Under the pieces are notes generated by a model. It saw only the letters and a list, made by a program, of their open reading frames with translations. It searched no databases and was not told where the DNA came from. A program made the position numbers and the translations under genes. 64,000 bases of DNA from Stropharia rugosoannulata (Eukaryota; Basidiomycota; Agaricomycetes; Agaricales; Strophariaceae): contig JANCIK010000004.1 in the NCBI GenBank assembly GCA_028532985.1, forward strand, positions 2,108,001-2,172,000. The letters are read 5' to 3'. Positions 52,801-62,789 of this stretch are shown here, piece after piece (the first letter of the stretch is position 1; each line of letters begins with the position of its first letter).

Positions 52801-53330
52801 GTTGAAGCATGTCGCTCTTAGGGTGCGGGTGGTTGACGTGTTTGGCAGTGATGCATGGCTCGCAAACTGAAAGAGAGCTATCATCTATTGACGAGGTGTG
52901 CTTGAGCGACTTGATTAAGAGGTGCGTCGTTCTTTCGCTGGGATGTCCAAACCGACAGTGCCACAGGTCAATTGTCTTGGCAAACATAGCAATCGAGGTT
53001 TCGCTGAGTTCCTTCACGAGCATGGAGCGCAAGAAAGCCGAGGGAATGAATTGTATCTGCAATACGAATAGACAATTTGACGTCATGGATCCTTCAGCAA
53101 AGGGAGTATTTGCTCGATAGAGAATGACACAACTGTCTTCCTCAAACGATGGTCTAATTTTAGCTCGGATAAGTTTGCCAAGAGATACCAAGTTGACTGC
53201 GCCAGACGGTGAGTGAAGACAGTTATTGAAACAAACGCGAATGGTTTGTCCATTGTAAGTGACATTAGCCATGCAGGTACCGCCCCCGTAAGTGACCAGT
53301 GTTCCAAGATTGGCCGTGGTGACATTCCGT
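49898..53330 (-). pseudogene. Copia E polyprotein: pre-integrase, integrase, RT, RNase H
   Basis: One frame throughout, with a TGA at 52706 and a TAG at 52238. Motifs: LWHCRFGHPSERTTH...CEPCITAKH (pre-integrase), GDICGPF, RCDGGPEW and NGEAEH (integrase D-D-E), DLPAGRHAIGNRWVF (RT start), LYGLKQAS, and RNase H (CYVDADWAGN, STESEYVA). The RT catalytic pair reads HVNNGL instead of HVDDGL; both changes are CpG to CpA. The final stop TGA is the first codon of the polypurine tract TGAGGGGGCG next to the LTR. RT would be dead. Confidence 0.9.
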
Positions 53331-54544
53331 TGAGAGGTCTACTGCGTAGCTAGACTCGAAATTGCGAAACACAACACACACACACACCCAGCGGAGCGAG
53401 ATCCTATCCCTTAGATCGAGCGAACGCCCTCAACTAAATGGCTAGTTTAATCTATGCTCTGCCCTGGTTCCCGTTCTGGGCATGCGATGCGCACACCTCG
53501 TGTCCTCTAGCCTTTGTAATAGCAAGTAGTGCCTGCAAGTTCATTTGTAAGGAGGGGTTTAATTCTAGTAAATCTCGGATAGAGTCTGGTTGCTAGTGGC
53601 GTGTGCTAGGCAAAATGATAAATGAAATAAGTTGTTTTAGCGAACGGCTTCGCTGCACGCACTTCCGGGTCCGGTGACCTCGTGCGATGCGCGGATTCTC
53701 CAAAGTCCAGAAATCCAAGACTCTCCAAAGTCTTTCACCCGGCGGTGCAGTCTCACAGTCTAAACACTACAGTGCGAGTTTCCGTACACGGTTGTACTGA
53801 CTCCTCACTGAGCTCTCCAAATGACCCAGTGGCCAGAAGCTATCCAAAACTCCTATGATTCACAAATACTTCACAGTTAAAACCCTAACAAAAGCTAAAC
53901 ACAACCTGCTGACGGCCTGGGACAGAACCCAGCACACAGATCTAGTGGGTAGACAATTGCTTGAATTACTATAGACAAGAATACAGGTTTATATGCGATG
54001 CGCGCATGTGTACTAATAATCAGGTAAAGTAAATACTAGCAACGTGCGGCCAAAGGTCCGTGCATCGCATCTGGGCTCCCCTTCTAATGTCCTGGTCCCT
54101 TGGCATTCACTGCGCGCATATCGTTTACTCCCTCGGGCTTTTGCGCGTCTTTTGATGCGCGCCGCCACGGTCACATGATGTGTGGACTTAGGCAAATTCT
54201 GCCTTTGCGATGCGCGCACATGGGATGCATGCACAGCCCTTCACACCGCCTTTGGTAACCGCTCAGCTGTACTCACACCGCACTTTGCTGGTGCTTAACC
54301 GTTCTATGCACACCTGATCGCTCGCACGGATGGCCAAACTATGCACTTTAGACTATGCAGCTCGCTGACCAATCCCTCTCGCGATACGGTGCGCGCAGGC
54401 GCTTATAGACATGATGCTTGTGCGCTGATAGCTACAGACTACGAGTCAGGCTCCACTCTAGTCCCTCTGTGTTTCCCGCGCGTAGCTATCCCATTAATGG
54501 AACTTCTGACTGTTTACACCCGTAGCCAAAAAGCAGCCCTGTCA
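53331..54544 (-). repeat. 3' LTR of Gypsy F (1,214 bp)
   Basis: On the minus strand it starts TGACAGGGCTGC and ends TAGACCTCTCA. It contains four TGCGCGCA palindromes (53999, 54111, 54211, 54390), all altered by C/T or G/A changes in the Gypsy G LTR. Confidence 0.92.
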
Positions 54545-54557
54545 TCTCCCCCCCACT
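54545..54557 (-). promoter_or_regulatory. Gypsy F polypurine tract
   Basis: AGTGGGGGGGAGA on the minus strand abuts the LTR and marks it as a 3' LTR. The same 13-mer occurs at 57533-57545. Confidence 0.8.
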
Positions 54558-55135
54558 AAAATCTTGACTGTCCTCAGTCAATTCCAGATGCATGCATCGC
54601 TCATGTAGTGACCGTCTACTAGTTTCCTTTCCTACTGTTTCTCGGCTTACTCAATACCCCCTTTTTGGGACCCACCCGAAGCACCATTCTGAGTCATTTC
54701 TCTATTTAGTTCCTTGATTTCCTCTTTTGGCATCCCCACGGAGTCCTTCTCAGACTAAGCGTCTTTAACCGCCACTTGCGCACTGATGCGCGCACCGCCC
54801 CTTTACACTACTTGCTGATCTGTTGCCGACCATGGTCCCCTCATTACCGTTTTCTGATCAGCCCTGAGTCATTGTCCTAATCAGACCCTCCCTTTTCCTG
54901 TTTTGGGCTCTGCTGTGCCTTCCTTCTGCGGCGCACTGTTCTAGTACATCGCCGGAAAGTTTATTCGACATACGCTCCTCGCCGTCTGGCTTCTCCCCTG
55001 CTCCAGAATTTTCCTTCGCTATCCCTTCAAACTTATATAAACCTCCTTGAATCCTTTTCAGCCCCTCTCTCCTATCATCCTTCACTTCCTGCCGCTTTCC
55101 TCTTCTATCTCACCGTGGCCTCTCATCGCGACTTC
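54558..55135 (+). promoter_or_regulatory. Promoter and 5' UTR of antisense gene 1
   Basis: No ORF. TATATAAA at 55034-55041 lies about 95 bp before the ATG, followed by a pyrimidine-rich stretch (55060-55115) typical of fungal promoters. One TGCGCGCA lies at 54787. Confidence 0.55.
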
Positions 55136-57124
55136 ATGGCTTTCCACAAACGCAGCACAAATCGCAAGCAGAAGACCGCCGTCCGCGAGCGCAAGATGTC
55201 TGACCACTTCCACTGCCTCCGTCCTGCCCTCGCACAATATAATACGTTGGAAGATTTGAGCGCACGCGGCGAGCTGTCGCCGACCGACACCGTTCAATTT
55301 CACTCGCTGTGCAAACAGTTCGGGTTCGCCCTCGAGCATCACCTTCTCGCTTTCCCCACCGACGCCTCTCATCATGCAGGCACACGCGAACTCATCCTGC
55401 TCCTCTCATTGCTCGCCTTCGAAGATGACAACCCCGTGTACGGCTGGGCTTCCTCCGATCCCACTCAGCGCACCATATGGTACACTGAGTCAGATCTTGA
55501 GCCAGTGAGTAATTATTTCTTCGTGCTGCTGCGCTGCGCTCACGCTTTCCCAGCTACCATCTTACAAGCGCGCGTTCCTCACCGCGTTCCCGTCTGCCTG
55601 GACCCCTGGGGCCGAGCCCGAGCCCCGCCTTCTCTACCTCCCTCCTGAGGTGAACAACCTTGACGTGGAGATGACCGGTCCAGAGACAGAGGCGGTGGGT
55701 CCCGCCGAGACGACACACGCGCCCCCTCCCGTGCAGTCTCGTGCTTCGTCCACCCCCCCACCGCCTTCTCCCTCTCCGGCGCCTCCTGCGCGTACGCCTG
55801 CTCCTGCCAAATGCAAGCGCGCCTCGCCTGTGCCCCTTTCGTCGTTACCAGTCCCTCCTGTGCCTAGAGCGAAGCGTACGCACCCCGCTACCACTACTCC
55901 CGGTAAGGTCTCTCTCTTTGATGGCCTCTCCCTTTTACTTGACGCGTTTCTAGTGGCACAGGAGGCTGTGGCGGGGCCTTCTTGTACGTGCGCATCTGCG
56001 CCCACCTCTTCCTCCTCTCGTGCGCGTACTCTCGTCGAGCCTTTGCTGCCCGCCTCAAGCGGACTGCCAGCGCTCTCGCGTCTCGAGGGCGTGGATTCTT
56101 CTAAGGTGGCATACGAGTCCACTTATCCTGTCTATAACCTGCTGCCTGGCGTCTATTCCGCCTCCCTTGCCTTGGCTGGCAAACCTCTTCCTTCCGCCAT
56201 TACTATGGCCCAACTTCCTTCTGAGAGTCAGTTAGACGCCGCAATTGTGGTACGTTCTCTCTTCTTTTTACTTTCTTTTTCTCCTTAGTAACTTATTCTC
56301 TTTTTATCCCTACAGCCTGGTTTTGCATGTTCCTCATGCGACTCTTCCCCTGGTACTTCCAAGTCGGCCCCCCATCAACTCTTCTGTCTCCTCCGCAGTC
56401 CTGGCAGGAAATGCGCGAAGTGCCGTCTCGATAGCCGTGGCCCTTGCATGCAGGCTATGACCGGAGCCGAATTGGACCGCGCTCTTGAGGGGTCGTCTGG
56501 TTGGTATTGGACCTCTCCCCGCGGTGTGCTCATTTTGATTCTTTTTGTCTTTTTTCTCCTTATCTTATTTTATTTTATTTAGAACTTCGCTCTGCCTTTG
56601 ACCGTCTCGAGGCATTTGGTCAGCAAGCGCGCGCTCTAGAGGAATCGCGTCGCGGCCTACAACGCCTGTACTTTGCTGAGCTAATTCAGCTGGTCCAGCT
56701 GGCCCAGGCCATGTCCGTCACCCTTCCCACTAACGTCATTATTGGCTCTCGTTTCACCGACTGTGAAACGTTCGACGCCCTGCGCTCGATGAACCTCGAG
56801 GCCCTTTGCGCTTCATACAATGTGCTTTGCCAGCCTCTTGACTCCGAGCAGCAGCTCAACTTTACTCCTCTGTCCTCTTTCTACAACCCCGAGCACCCTC
56901 GTCACGATCCCACCACTTTCGTGCCCGCACCTGTGCCATCTGTAGCCTCCAAGGTGCGCTCATCAACTTCCTCCAAGGCGAAGTCGTCCAAAGGGAAAGG
57001 GAAAGGGAAAGGCAAGGCCCCCGCTCGTCCCTACAAGTCTGCTCCTACGGTTGTTGATGACGCGAGCCCCGAGGCTTCTGCTGACGAAGAAGTTGGTGAC
57101 GGGGGCGATACTATGGAGGCCTAA
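55136..57124 (+). CDS. Antisense gene 1: 596-aa protein with Cys-cluster, four exons
   Basis: join(55136-55504, 55554-56249, 56316-56499, 56583-57124). All three introns are GT-AG (GTGAGT, GTACGT, GTTGGT) and every junction keeps the frame; no stop occurs. N-terminal 120 residues are helical (LEDLSARGELSPTDTVQFH; FALEHHLLAFP). A Pro/Ala/Ser-rich linker follows in exon 2. Exon 3 carries a zinc-binding-like cluster CSSCD...FC...KCAKCRLDSRGPC. Exon 4 is helical and ends in a Lys/Gly/Ser tail (SSKGKGKGKGKAPARP) and an acidic end. The family is unknown to me; the cluster could bind nucleic acid. It runs opposite to pol between pol and the 3' LTR. Confidence 0.75.
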
Positions 57125-57589
57125 GTCTTGCTGCGGGGCGCGCATTTTGGTGCTGGTTTTCTCTTACGTTTCCTTCTTGTTCCCTTCCTACTATTCTATC
57201 TAGCATATGTAGAATAGTTGTGTTTTATTATTATATGCTTTCAAATGATTTTCTTGTCTCCTTGTGTGATCTTAAGTTCTCTCTACTAGCCTGGTTTCTT
57301 TTGAGCGGCTACCAGTGCCATGCGCGCATATGACCAATGTCCACTTGCTTGTATCTGCCCATTAACTTCTGCTCCTGTCTTTCTACAGTGGGCGAGTATA
57401 AGTGCAATGCGCGCATATGAAAGACATGCATGTGTGTATGTGCCAGCCAGCTTTTACTTCTGCCCTGAGCTCTTGTTCTTCCTGCAGTATCTCCTTAAGC
57501 ACCTAGGTTTATCTCTGCTTGGCTAGGCCATCTCTCCCCCCCACTATAAATTCAACTGTCCCCAGTTGACAGATTCCCTGCCTTCTGCT
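57125..57589 (+). promoter_or_regulatory. Spacer between antisense genes 1 and 2, with promoter-like block
   Basis: TCTCCCCCCCACT (57533-57545) repeats the polypurine-tract complement beside the LTR, and the homology runs on for about 40 bp. Here it overlaps TATAAA (57545-57550), 40 bp before the ATG of gene 2. Two TGCGCGCA sites lie at 57321 and 57408. Confidence 0.5.
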
Positions 57590-58515
57590 ATGGCTCTCCG
57601 ATATCAGTGCACCGCCGTGGCTCGTCAATTTACCGTGTTATTGAGACAACTCGCCATTCATGCGGAGATCGCAGAGGACTGCAACAGCGGGCCTTTTCAC
57701 TTTCCTCTGCAATCTGCTCAGTCCATTGTGCGCGCACTGGTAAACCTCCCAAGTTCATACTAGCATTCCTTCTGCTAAATGTTCCCTTCCAGGATCATAT
57801 TACACTGCCTTTGCGCTTTATCGATTTCAATCGCCAATTCCTGTCTTTAGTCATGACGATCGTGTTTTACAAAGGCCGTGCTCAGCGCAGATTCAGTGAT
57901 GATCATTTCGATGCACGCATGCTCAGCAACGCTGCTCTTCACATTCTCGATCGGTACAGCCATCTTGGCATGCCTTTCCACAATCTCCCACCCTCGGAAC
58001 CAACAGGGACCGCCCTTTTAGACGTAGATCCCGACACTGCCCTTGTAGTAGATGATATTAGCTACGATTGAGCCCGTGCACGTTTCTGATGGATCGTTTA
58101 GTGATATATATGATCCCTCAATGAACCTGTCTTTTATCATCATGCCCTCCTTCGATACCGAAAGTAATCTCCTTCAACGCGCAAGGTCCGATCCTTCCTT
58201 CTTGCGCTTAGCTGCTCTACCCAAGCGGGCGCTAGCTGATATTCCGCTCGATGACCATGAGTGCGTCTGCCGCATCTACATACCTGTCACTCGCCTCGCA
58301 TCTCGCACTTGTGTGCTCAACTTCACTATAGCAAGCTCGTCCTGCGCTTGTGTGGTACTACTGATGCAGAGCGCTACGGCACCCTTCCTCACTCCGAACA
58401 CTTCCAACAACTCCACTATGCCGCCCAGGTCTTTTATCAGGAGGAATTCTTTCCTGTAGGCCTCTTCTTCTCATGCGCTGTGCTGACCCTGACAATCACT
58501 TCTTAGGATGTTTAA
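57590..58515 (+). CDS. Antisense gene 2: small spliced gene, probably frameshifted
   Basis: Exons 57590-57739 and 57793-58071 join in phase and give 142 residues (MALRYQCTAVARQFTVLLRQ...VVDDISYD). Coding-like sequence continues in other frames: PVHVSDGSFSDIYDPS...RLAALPKRALADIPLDDHE (58080-58290), then CAQLHYSKLVLRLCGTTDAE...YQEEFFP (58310-58455), and a GT-AG intron leads to a stop at 58513. So the original protein was probably near 300 aa with two frameshifts (mutation or sequence error), or there are introns I cannot place. No family recognised. Confidence 0.5.
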
Positions 58516-59014
58516 TTCCCGAACTGACACTCTGCTGTCTTTTCATTGATAACTATCTATACTCATAGCTAGCATCTATTTCTTGGTACATGTGTCATGA
58601 CCCTGTATTTGAAATAAGACTTGTCGGGTAACATTGTTATGCACTTTCGGCATCAATCCCAAAACAGACATCATTTCGCCAAACGGGGAAAGACCTGCAT
58701 CTCCCTTGATGCGCGCACTCTTTTGCTGCGATGCACGCATGATCTTCCCCCTTCTTCTCGTTGCTATATGGGCTCTTGTATTCAGGTCCCTTTCATCCCA
58801 CTCAATCTCCGTGAATGTAACGTCGGACAGGTGTAGCCCTGTACTATGACCCATCTGGATCTTTTCTTGAGTCCCTCTTTTCTTAACTCCTTGGGCCTGC
58901 TGCTCAGTCACCAGCTGTGTGCAGCACTGATCAACCCAGCGAATGCTATATAAGACGCTCGCCGTCTCTGTATGAGCGCATCGCACTTTATTCCTACTGT
59001 TCTCAACCACCACT
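58516..59014 (+). promoter_or_regulatory. Spacer and promoter of antisense gene 3
   Basis: TATATAAG at 58947-58954 lies 61 bp before the ATG, followed by CT-rich sequence and a CAACCACCACT start context. One TGCGCGCA lies at 58710. No gene seen. Confidence 0.5.
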
Positions 59015-60329
59015 ATGGCTACTACTCATGCTCCTCTTTTTAACTTTACTAATGTCAAGCATCAGCTCTCGCTGATCCAGGACATTCGTGGGTTGGCCTC
59101 TGCCACTCCTGCGAATTATACTGGCAGCTTGGAGCTGCTTGCTGCCGATCTGGTGCACACGTCGCGCTGTTCCTTTGTTGTATGCTACTGACTTCGGCTG
59201 GCACTATTGCAGAACCGCTGGCGCGACGCGCACGGCGGTATCACTCGCGTTATAAACAATAATGAAGCTATCGAGATCCTCAATGAGACTCGTGCCATAT
59301 ATACGTCGCTCGAGGCTGACCACCACGTTTGCTCCTTCTCCCCTGCCGCCAATGCATTTATCAACTTGCATGAACAAGTCCTCAAGGCCAAGGCTGCCGC
59401 TTCTCGTCAGCGCACCCATACCCCTACTGGGCCTGTGCGCTCATCTTCCTCTTCTAACCCTTTCTATACTTAAATCCCTTTGGTGCGTGCAGCGCAACGT
59501 TCGCGTTCTTACGCGTTCCGCAACTGCGGACCTTGAGACCGCCTCCGCGCCTGGAGGTACTACATCCCCTGACTCTGACGATGACAAGGTGTGGCTAACC
59601 TTAGTTTCTTTACCAGACATCACTAACATGCAACTTTACATGCTCCTCAAAAAGATGGCCCTCGACGATAAAGTTGAAGCTGCGACTGAGGGAGGTCCTC
59701 CCAGCAGGCAGCATACACCCGAGCCGAGTCCTAACAAGAAGCGCGCCGCGCCACCTGATACTCCCAAGCAGGTGTGTGTTTGATTCGTGTCTGCTGCGCG
59801 CACTTAGATTCTTATAGAAATACCAGCGCGAGTGCGGAGACACTCCTGGTTACTGCTCTCGTCCCCTTGGTCGAGGCATGACTTATCGTCAGACCGAGCT
59901 TCGTCGCTCATTCCGTGACGCCGCCGCAAGTGAGGCCTCTCCTAAGAAAGCCAGGCTGGGCTCAGAGGGTGTTCCTATGTTCCCCAACTCCCCTTTTATT
60001 ATGCAAGGTGCGTGCACCGCACCATTTTCTTACTGATCTCTTCTAACTATTCTCCTTCAGGCACTTCTCTCGTTTTGGACAACGACAAGGTCAATGCTTG
60101 TCTTGATGCCGCCGCTAACCTCCTTAAGGAACCCCTCAACACGGGTAACCCTTCCGAATTGGTGATGCGCCATCTCATTGGCGATTTACAGGCTGAGATC
60201 ATTTGTGATCTCCACAAGGTCGACTTCATCCTCAAGCGCCGTGCGCTCCTCGTCGAGCAGCTTGTCATCTTGCAGCGCAGCCTCGACGTTACTGGTGTTG
60301 CTGCCACCGAGGACAAACCTGCCCAGTAG
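59015..60329 (+). CDS. Antisense gene 3: 374-aa protein, five exons
   Basis: join(59015-59179, 59213-59434, 59493-59771, 59818-60007, 60061-60329). Four GT-AG introns of 33, 58, 46 and 53 nt; all junctions keep the frame and no stop occurs before 60327. N-terminal exons are helical (KHQLSLIQDIRGL; NEAIEILNETRAIYTSLEAD). The middle is Ser/Pro/Thr-rich with a basic patch (PSPNKKRAAPPDTP). The C-terminus is helical (CLDAAANLLKEPL; DLQAEIICDLHKVDFILKRR). Family unknown. It ends 127 bp from the pol stop, tail to tail with pol. Confidence 0.7.
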
Positions 60330-60455
60330 ATAGCCAGGCTCAAGGTGCGCTGCGCGCCTTAAAGGGGCGTCTGTAGCTAGCTCTCTTTGTGTTCCCCATC
60401 TTCTTTACCCAATATATTATATTGTGGTCGCTTTCTTCCTACGATGCTCGCATCC
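60330..60455. other. Spacer between antisense gene 3 and pol
   Basis: A short 3' to 3' intergenic stretch; nothing distinctive. Confidence 0.5.
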
Positions 60456-62789
60456 CTAAGTGTCTTCTTTGCCCCAGTCATCATCGTCTTCCTCATCTTC
60501 TTCCACTGTAAGCGCACCGCTACCCGAGGGTACACTGGGCTCATCAAAGATATAATCTTTGGGAATAGCTGGCTCGTAATCCGGTGCCTCTAACATTTTA
60601 GTGAGGTTCTCCTTGGTCTGATCAATTATATCATCCAAGCCGTCCGGTAAGCGCAGCTGCCTTCGTGCAAAGTAAGGAATGAGGCGGAACGCCGCCACCT
60701 TATCCTTCAACACAGAGCCATCCATCTCTGCCACTAAGTACGCTCCACCATCTTTTCGTGCGATAACGATGTAAGGCCCGTTCCATCGTGCAAGCATCTT
60801 ACGGTTCAGACTGGATTCTATGCCCGAGTTCCTCATTAGCACTACATCTCCTGGCTTAAACACATAGTCACGGATTTTAGCCGAGTGCTTCTTTTCAAAT
60901 GCCCTGATCGCATCTCTTTTCGTCTTTGATACTCGTGCGCGCATCTCCTCTACTGTGTCGCGATGTTTGGCTAGTGCGCGCACGCGATACCCTACTAACT
61001 CCTCCGTAGTCAGTACACGATCTGGTAGTTTCACCAGCCAAGTCGCTTCTGCTATGTCAAAGGGTAGTATGGGGTGCGCGCCTGTTACCATGAAGAATGG
61101 GGAACACCCGAATCCTCGTCGCACAGTGATACGATCAGCCCACAACACATGGTAGAAGAATCTACTCCAATGCTTATGCGTGCCTTCTGTCCCTCCACAC
61201 GCTTTCCACAACATCTGTCTTATGTCCCAATGAGGACGCTCTATTTTTCCATTCGCTTGCGAGTTGTACGCGGAAATAGTAATCCCTGTAATCCCATACT
61301 TCTTTTCTAAATACTTGAGCGCTGCGCAGAACGGTCCACCGTTATCTGTGATGATTTCTTGCAGACAGCCCCAACGGCAGATAATGTCCTTGAATATCCA
61401 CTGCGCTATCGCACGGGCATTCTCTTTCTTTAATGGCCGCCCTTCCGCCCATGAGCTCAGCGCACATCTTCCGTGCACTATGTAATTATACCCATTGGAG
61501 GCCGGGGACATGTGCATAGTGTCCGCGTGTAGTTGCTGGAAAATAGACGGCGTGTGTGTCTCAGTGCGTGGGATCTGGATGATTGTCTTCTGTCTTAACT
61601 GACAGACATGACATGTTTTCACATACCAGTAGACATCCCTTTCCAACTCCGGCCACCAGAAGCGCTCAGCTAGCAGTTTGTGCGTAGCGTACGCTCCTCT
61701 GTGCCCCAAGCTGTCATGCGCTGAGCGCAGCATGCGTGTCCGCTGCGCCTGATCTATCACCAACTTATGCGTGTCATCTATGGATCTCCGGTACATCCGC
61801 CCATCCTTGTCTAAGAAGAAGTTACGAGCATTCCTTGTAAAGTTCTGATATTCTCGCTCCGTCATGCCTTTAGGCCTAGTGGTTGGATTCTGCAACCAGT
61901 AGCGTATCGTCGGCAATTTCTCATCCATATCTTTTCCTGCAGACGTCCTGTTGCGCTCATCGTACTCTTCATCCTCCAGATCCTCTATTCTGGAGTCGGG
62001 TATCGCATGCGCTAATATGAATTTCTCTAAATACTTGCGCTGCGCGAGCGGCACACTCTCTTTCTGTATGAAGTCCCGCACAGCCCGCTTTTCTGCTTCC
62101 GTCTCTTCCCGTGCGCGCTCGAGCTCCTGCTGGAAACAGCCTATAGAGCGTGCTTCTGGTAACTTGCACGCAGTGGGACCTTCAAACAACTCGTTGAGTA
62201 GTCCTGTGTATAGATACCCGCCGCGATCATCAATCTGTTCTTTGAACTCCTCAAAGCCCAGGGGATCCAGGTCCTCTTCATAGACTTTCTCGTATTCGAG
62301 CAGTCCCACCTCCTGATCATCATCTTCTTCGGAGTGCGCATACGCCTCATCTCCCAGTTGCCCTTCTCTGCATGATAAACCATCTGCACCAAAAGTCTTT
62401 CCTGCAACATGTTTCAACTGGAAGTGATACATAAGTATTTTATCTATCCAGCGATTAATAGTTGCATTAGGACCCATGCCCAGATTATCCAACATGCCCT
62501 TCAAGTATTTGGCATCCGTTTCCACCACCAGCTTGCGCGCACTGATGAGCCAGTAATAACAGGCTTGTAGCGCACGTAAGAGTCCATACAACTCCTGCTT
62601 CGGCTGTGAGAAGCGCTGCTCACATTCTGTTAACAGTATTGATCCGAAGCGCGCATATACCCTCTTCTTCGAATCTTGTGGGTCCTGCTGGTAAATATAG
62701 AATCCTACTGCTCGCCATGATGGTCTACAGCCAAAGTAATCGGCCCTGGCAATGTGTAGTCCAGTGGTTTCACGCAATGTGCGTTGCAT
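60456..62789 (-). CDS. Gypsy F pol, RNase H and integrase
   Basis: Minus strand. RNase H comes first (FSQPKQELYGLLRAL, VVETDAKYLKGML). Then an integrase zinc finger (HDSLGHRGAYATH...CHVCQ near 61610-61710), the catalytic core D-D-E (HADTMH, ITDNGG, GKIERPH) and a GPY/F-type C-terminal module (ARWNGPYIVI). The tail is acidic. The apparent start at 62789 is only where this frame opens; the real N-terminus continues from the RT ORF through a 1-nt shift near 62715. Confidence 0.9.
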   Translation of the reverse strand: MQRTLRETTGLHIARADYFGCRPSWRAVGFYIYQQDPQDSKKRVYARFGSILLTECEQRFSQPKQELYGLLRALQACYYWLISARKLVVETDAKYLKGMLDNLGMGPNATINRWIDKILMYHFQLKHVAGKTFGADGLSCREGQLGDEAYAHSEEDDDQEVGLLEYEKVYEEDLDPLGFEEFKEQIDDRGGYLYTGLLNELFEGPTACKLPEARSIGCFQQELERAREETEAEKRAVRDFIQKESVPLAQRKYLEKFILAHAIPDSRIEDLEDEEYDERNRTSAGKDMDEKLPTIRYWLQNPTTRPKGMTEREYQNFTRNARNFFLDKDGRMYRRSIDDTHKLVIDQAQRTRMLRSAHDSLGHRGAYATHKLLAERFWWPELERDVYWYVKTCHVCQLRQKTIIQIPRTETHTPSIFQQLHADTMHMSPASNGYNYIVHGRCALSSWAEGRPLKKENARAIAQWIFKDIICRWGCLQEIITDNGGPFCAALKYLEKKYGITGITISAYNSQANGKIERPHWDIRQMLWKACGGTEGTHKHWSRFFYHVLWADRITVRRGFGCSPFFMVTGAHPILPFDIAEATWLVKLPDRVLTTEELVGYRVRALAKHRDTVEEMRARVSKTKRDAIRAFEKKHSAKIRDYVFKPGDVVLMRNSGIESSLNRKMLARWNGPYIVIARKDGGAYLVAEMDGSVLKDKVAAFRLIPYFARRQLRLPDGLDDIIDQTKENLTKMLEAPDYEPAIPKDYIFDEPSVPSGSGALTVEEDEEDDDDWGKEDT

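Larger units (their letters stand above)
49491..53330 (-). mobile_element. Copia E, 5' part removed by Gypsy F
   Basis: The 3' LTR, polypurine tract and pol from late protease to RNase H remain. The 5' end is cut at 53330 by the Gypsy F LTR. It is a different family from Copia A-C and F. Confidence 0.88.

Noticed and set aside
55634..56122. Glu/Arg-rich minus-strand ORF inside antisense gene 1
   Set aside because: Shadow of the Pro/Ala/Ser-rich linker; it does not continue pol and has no recognisable motif.
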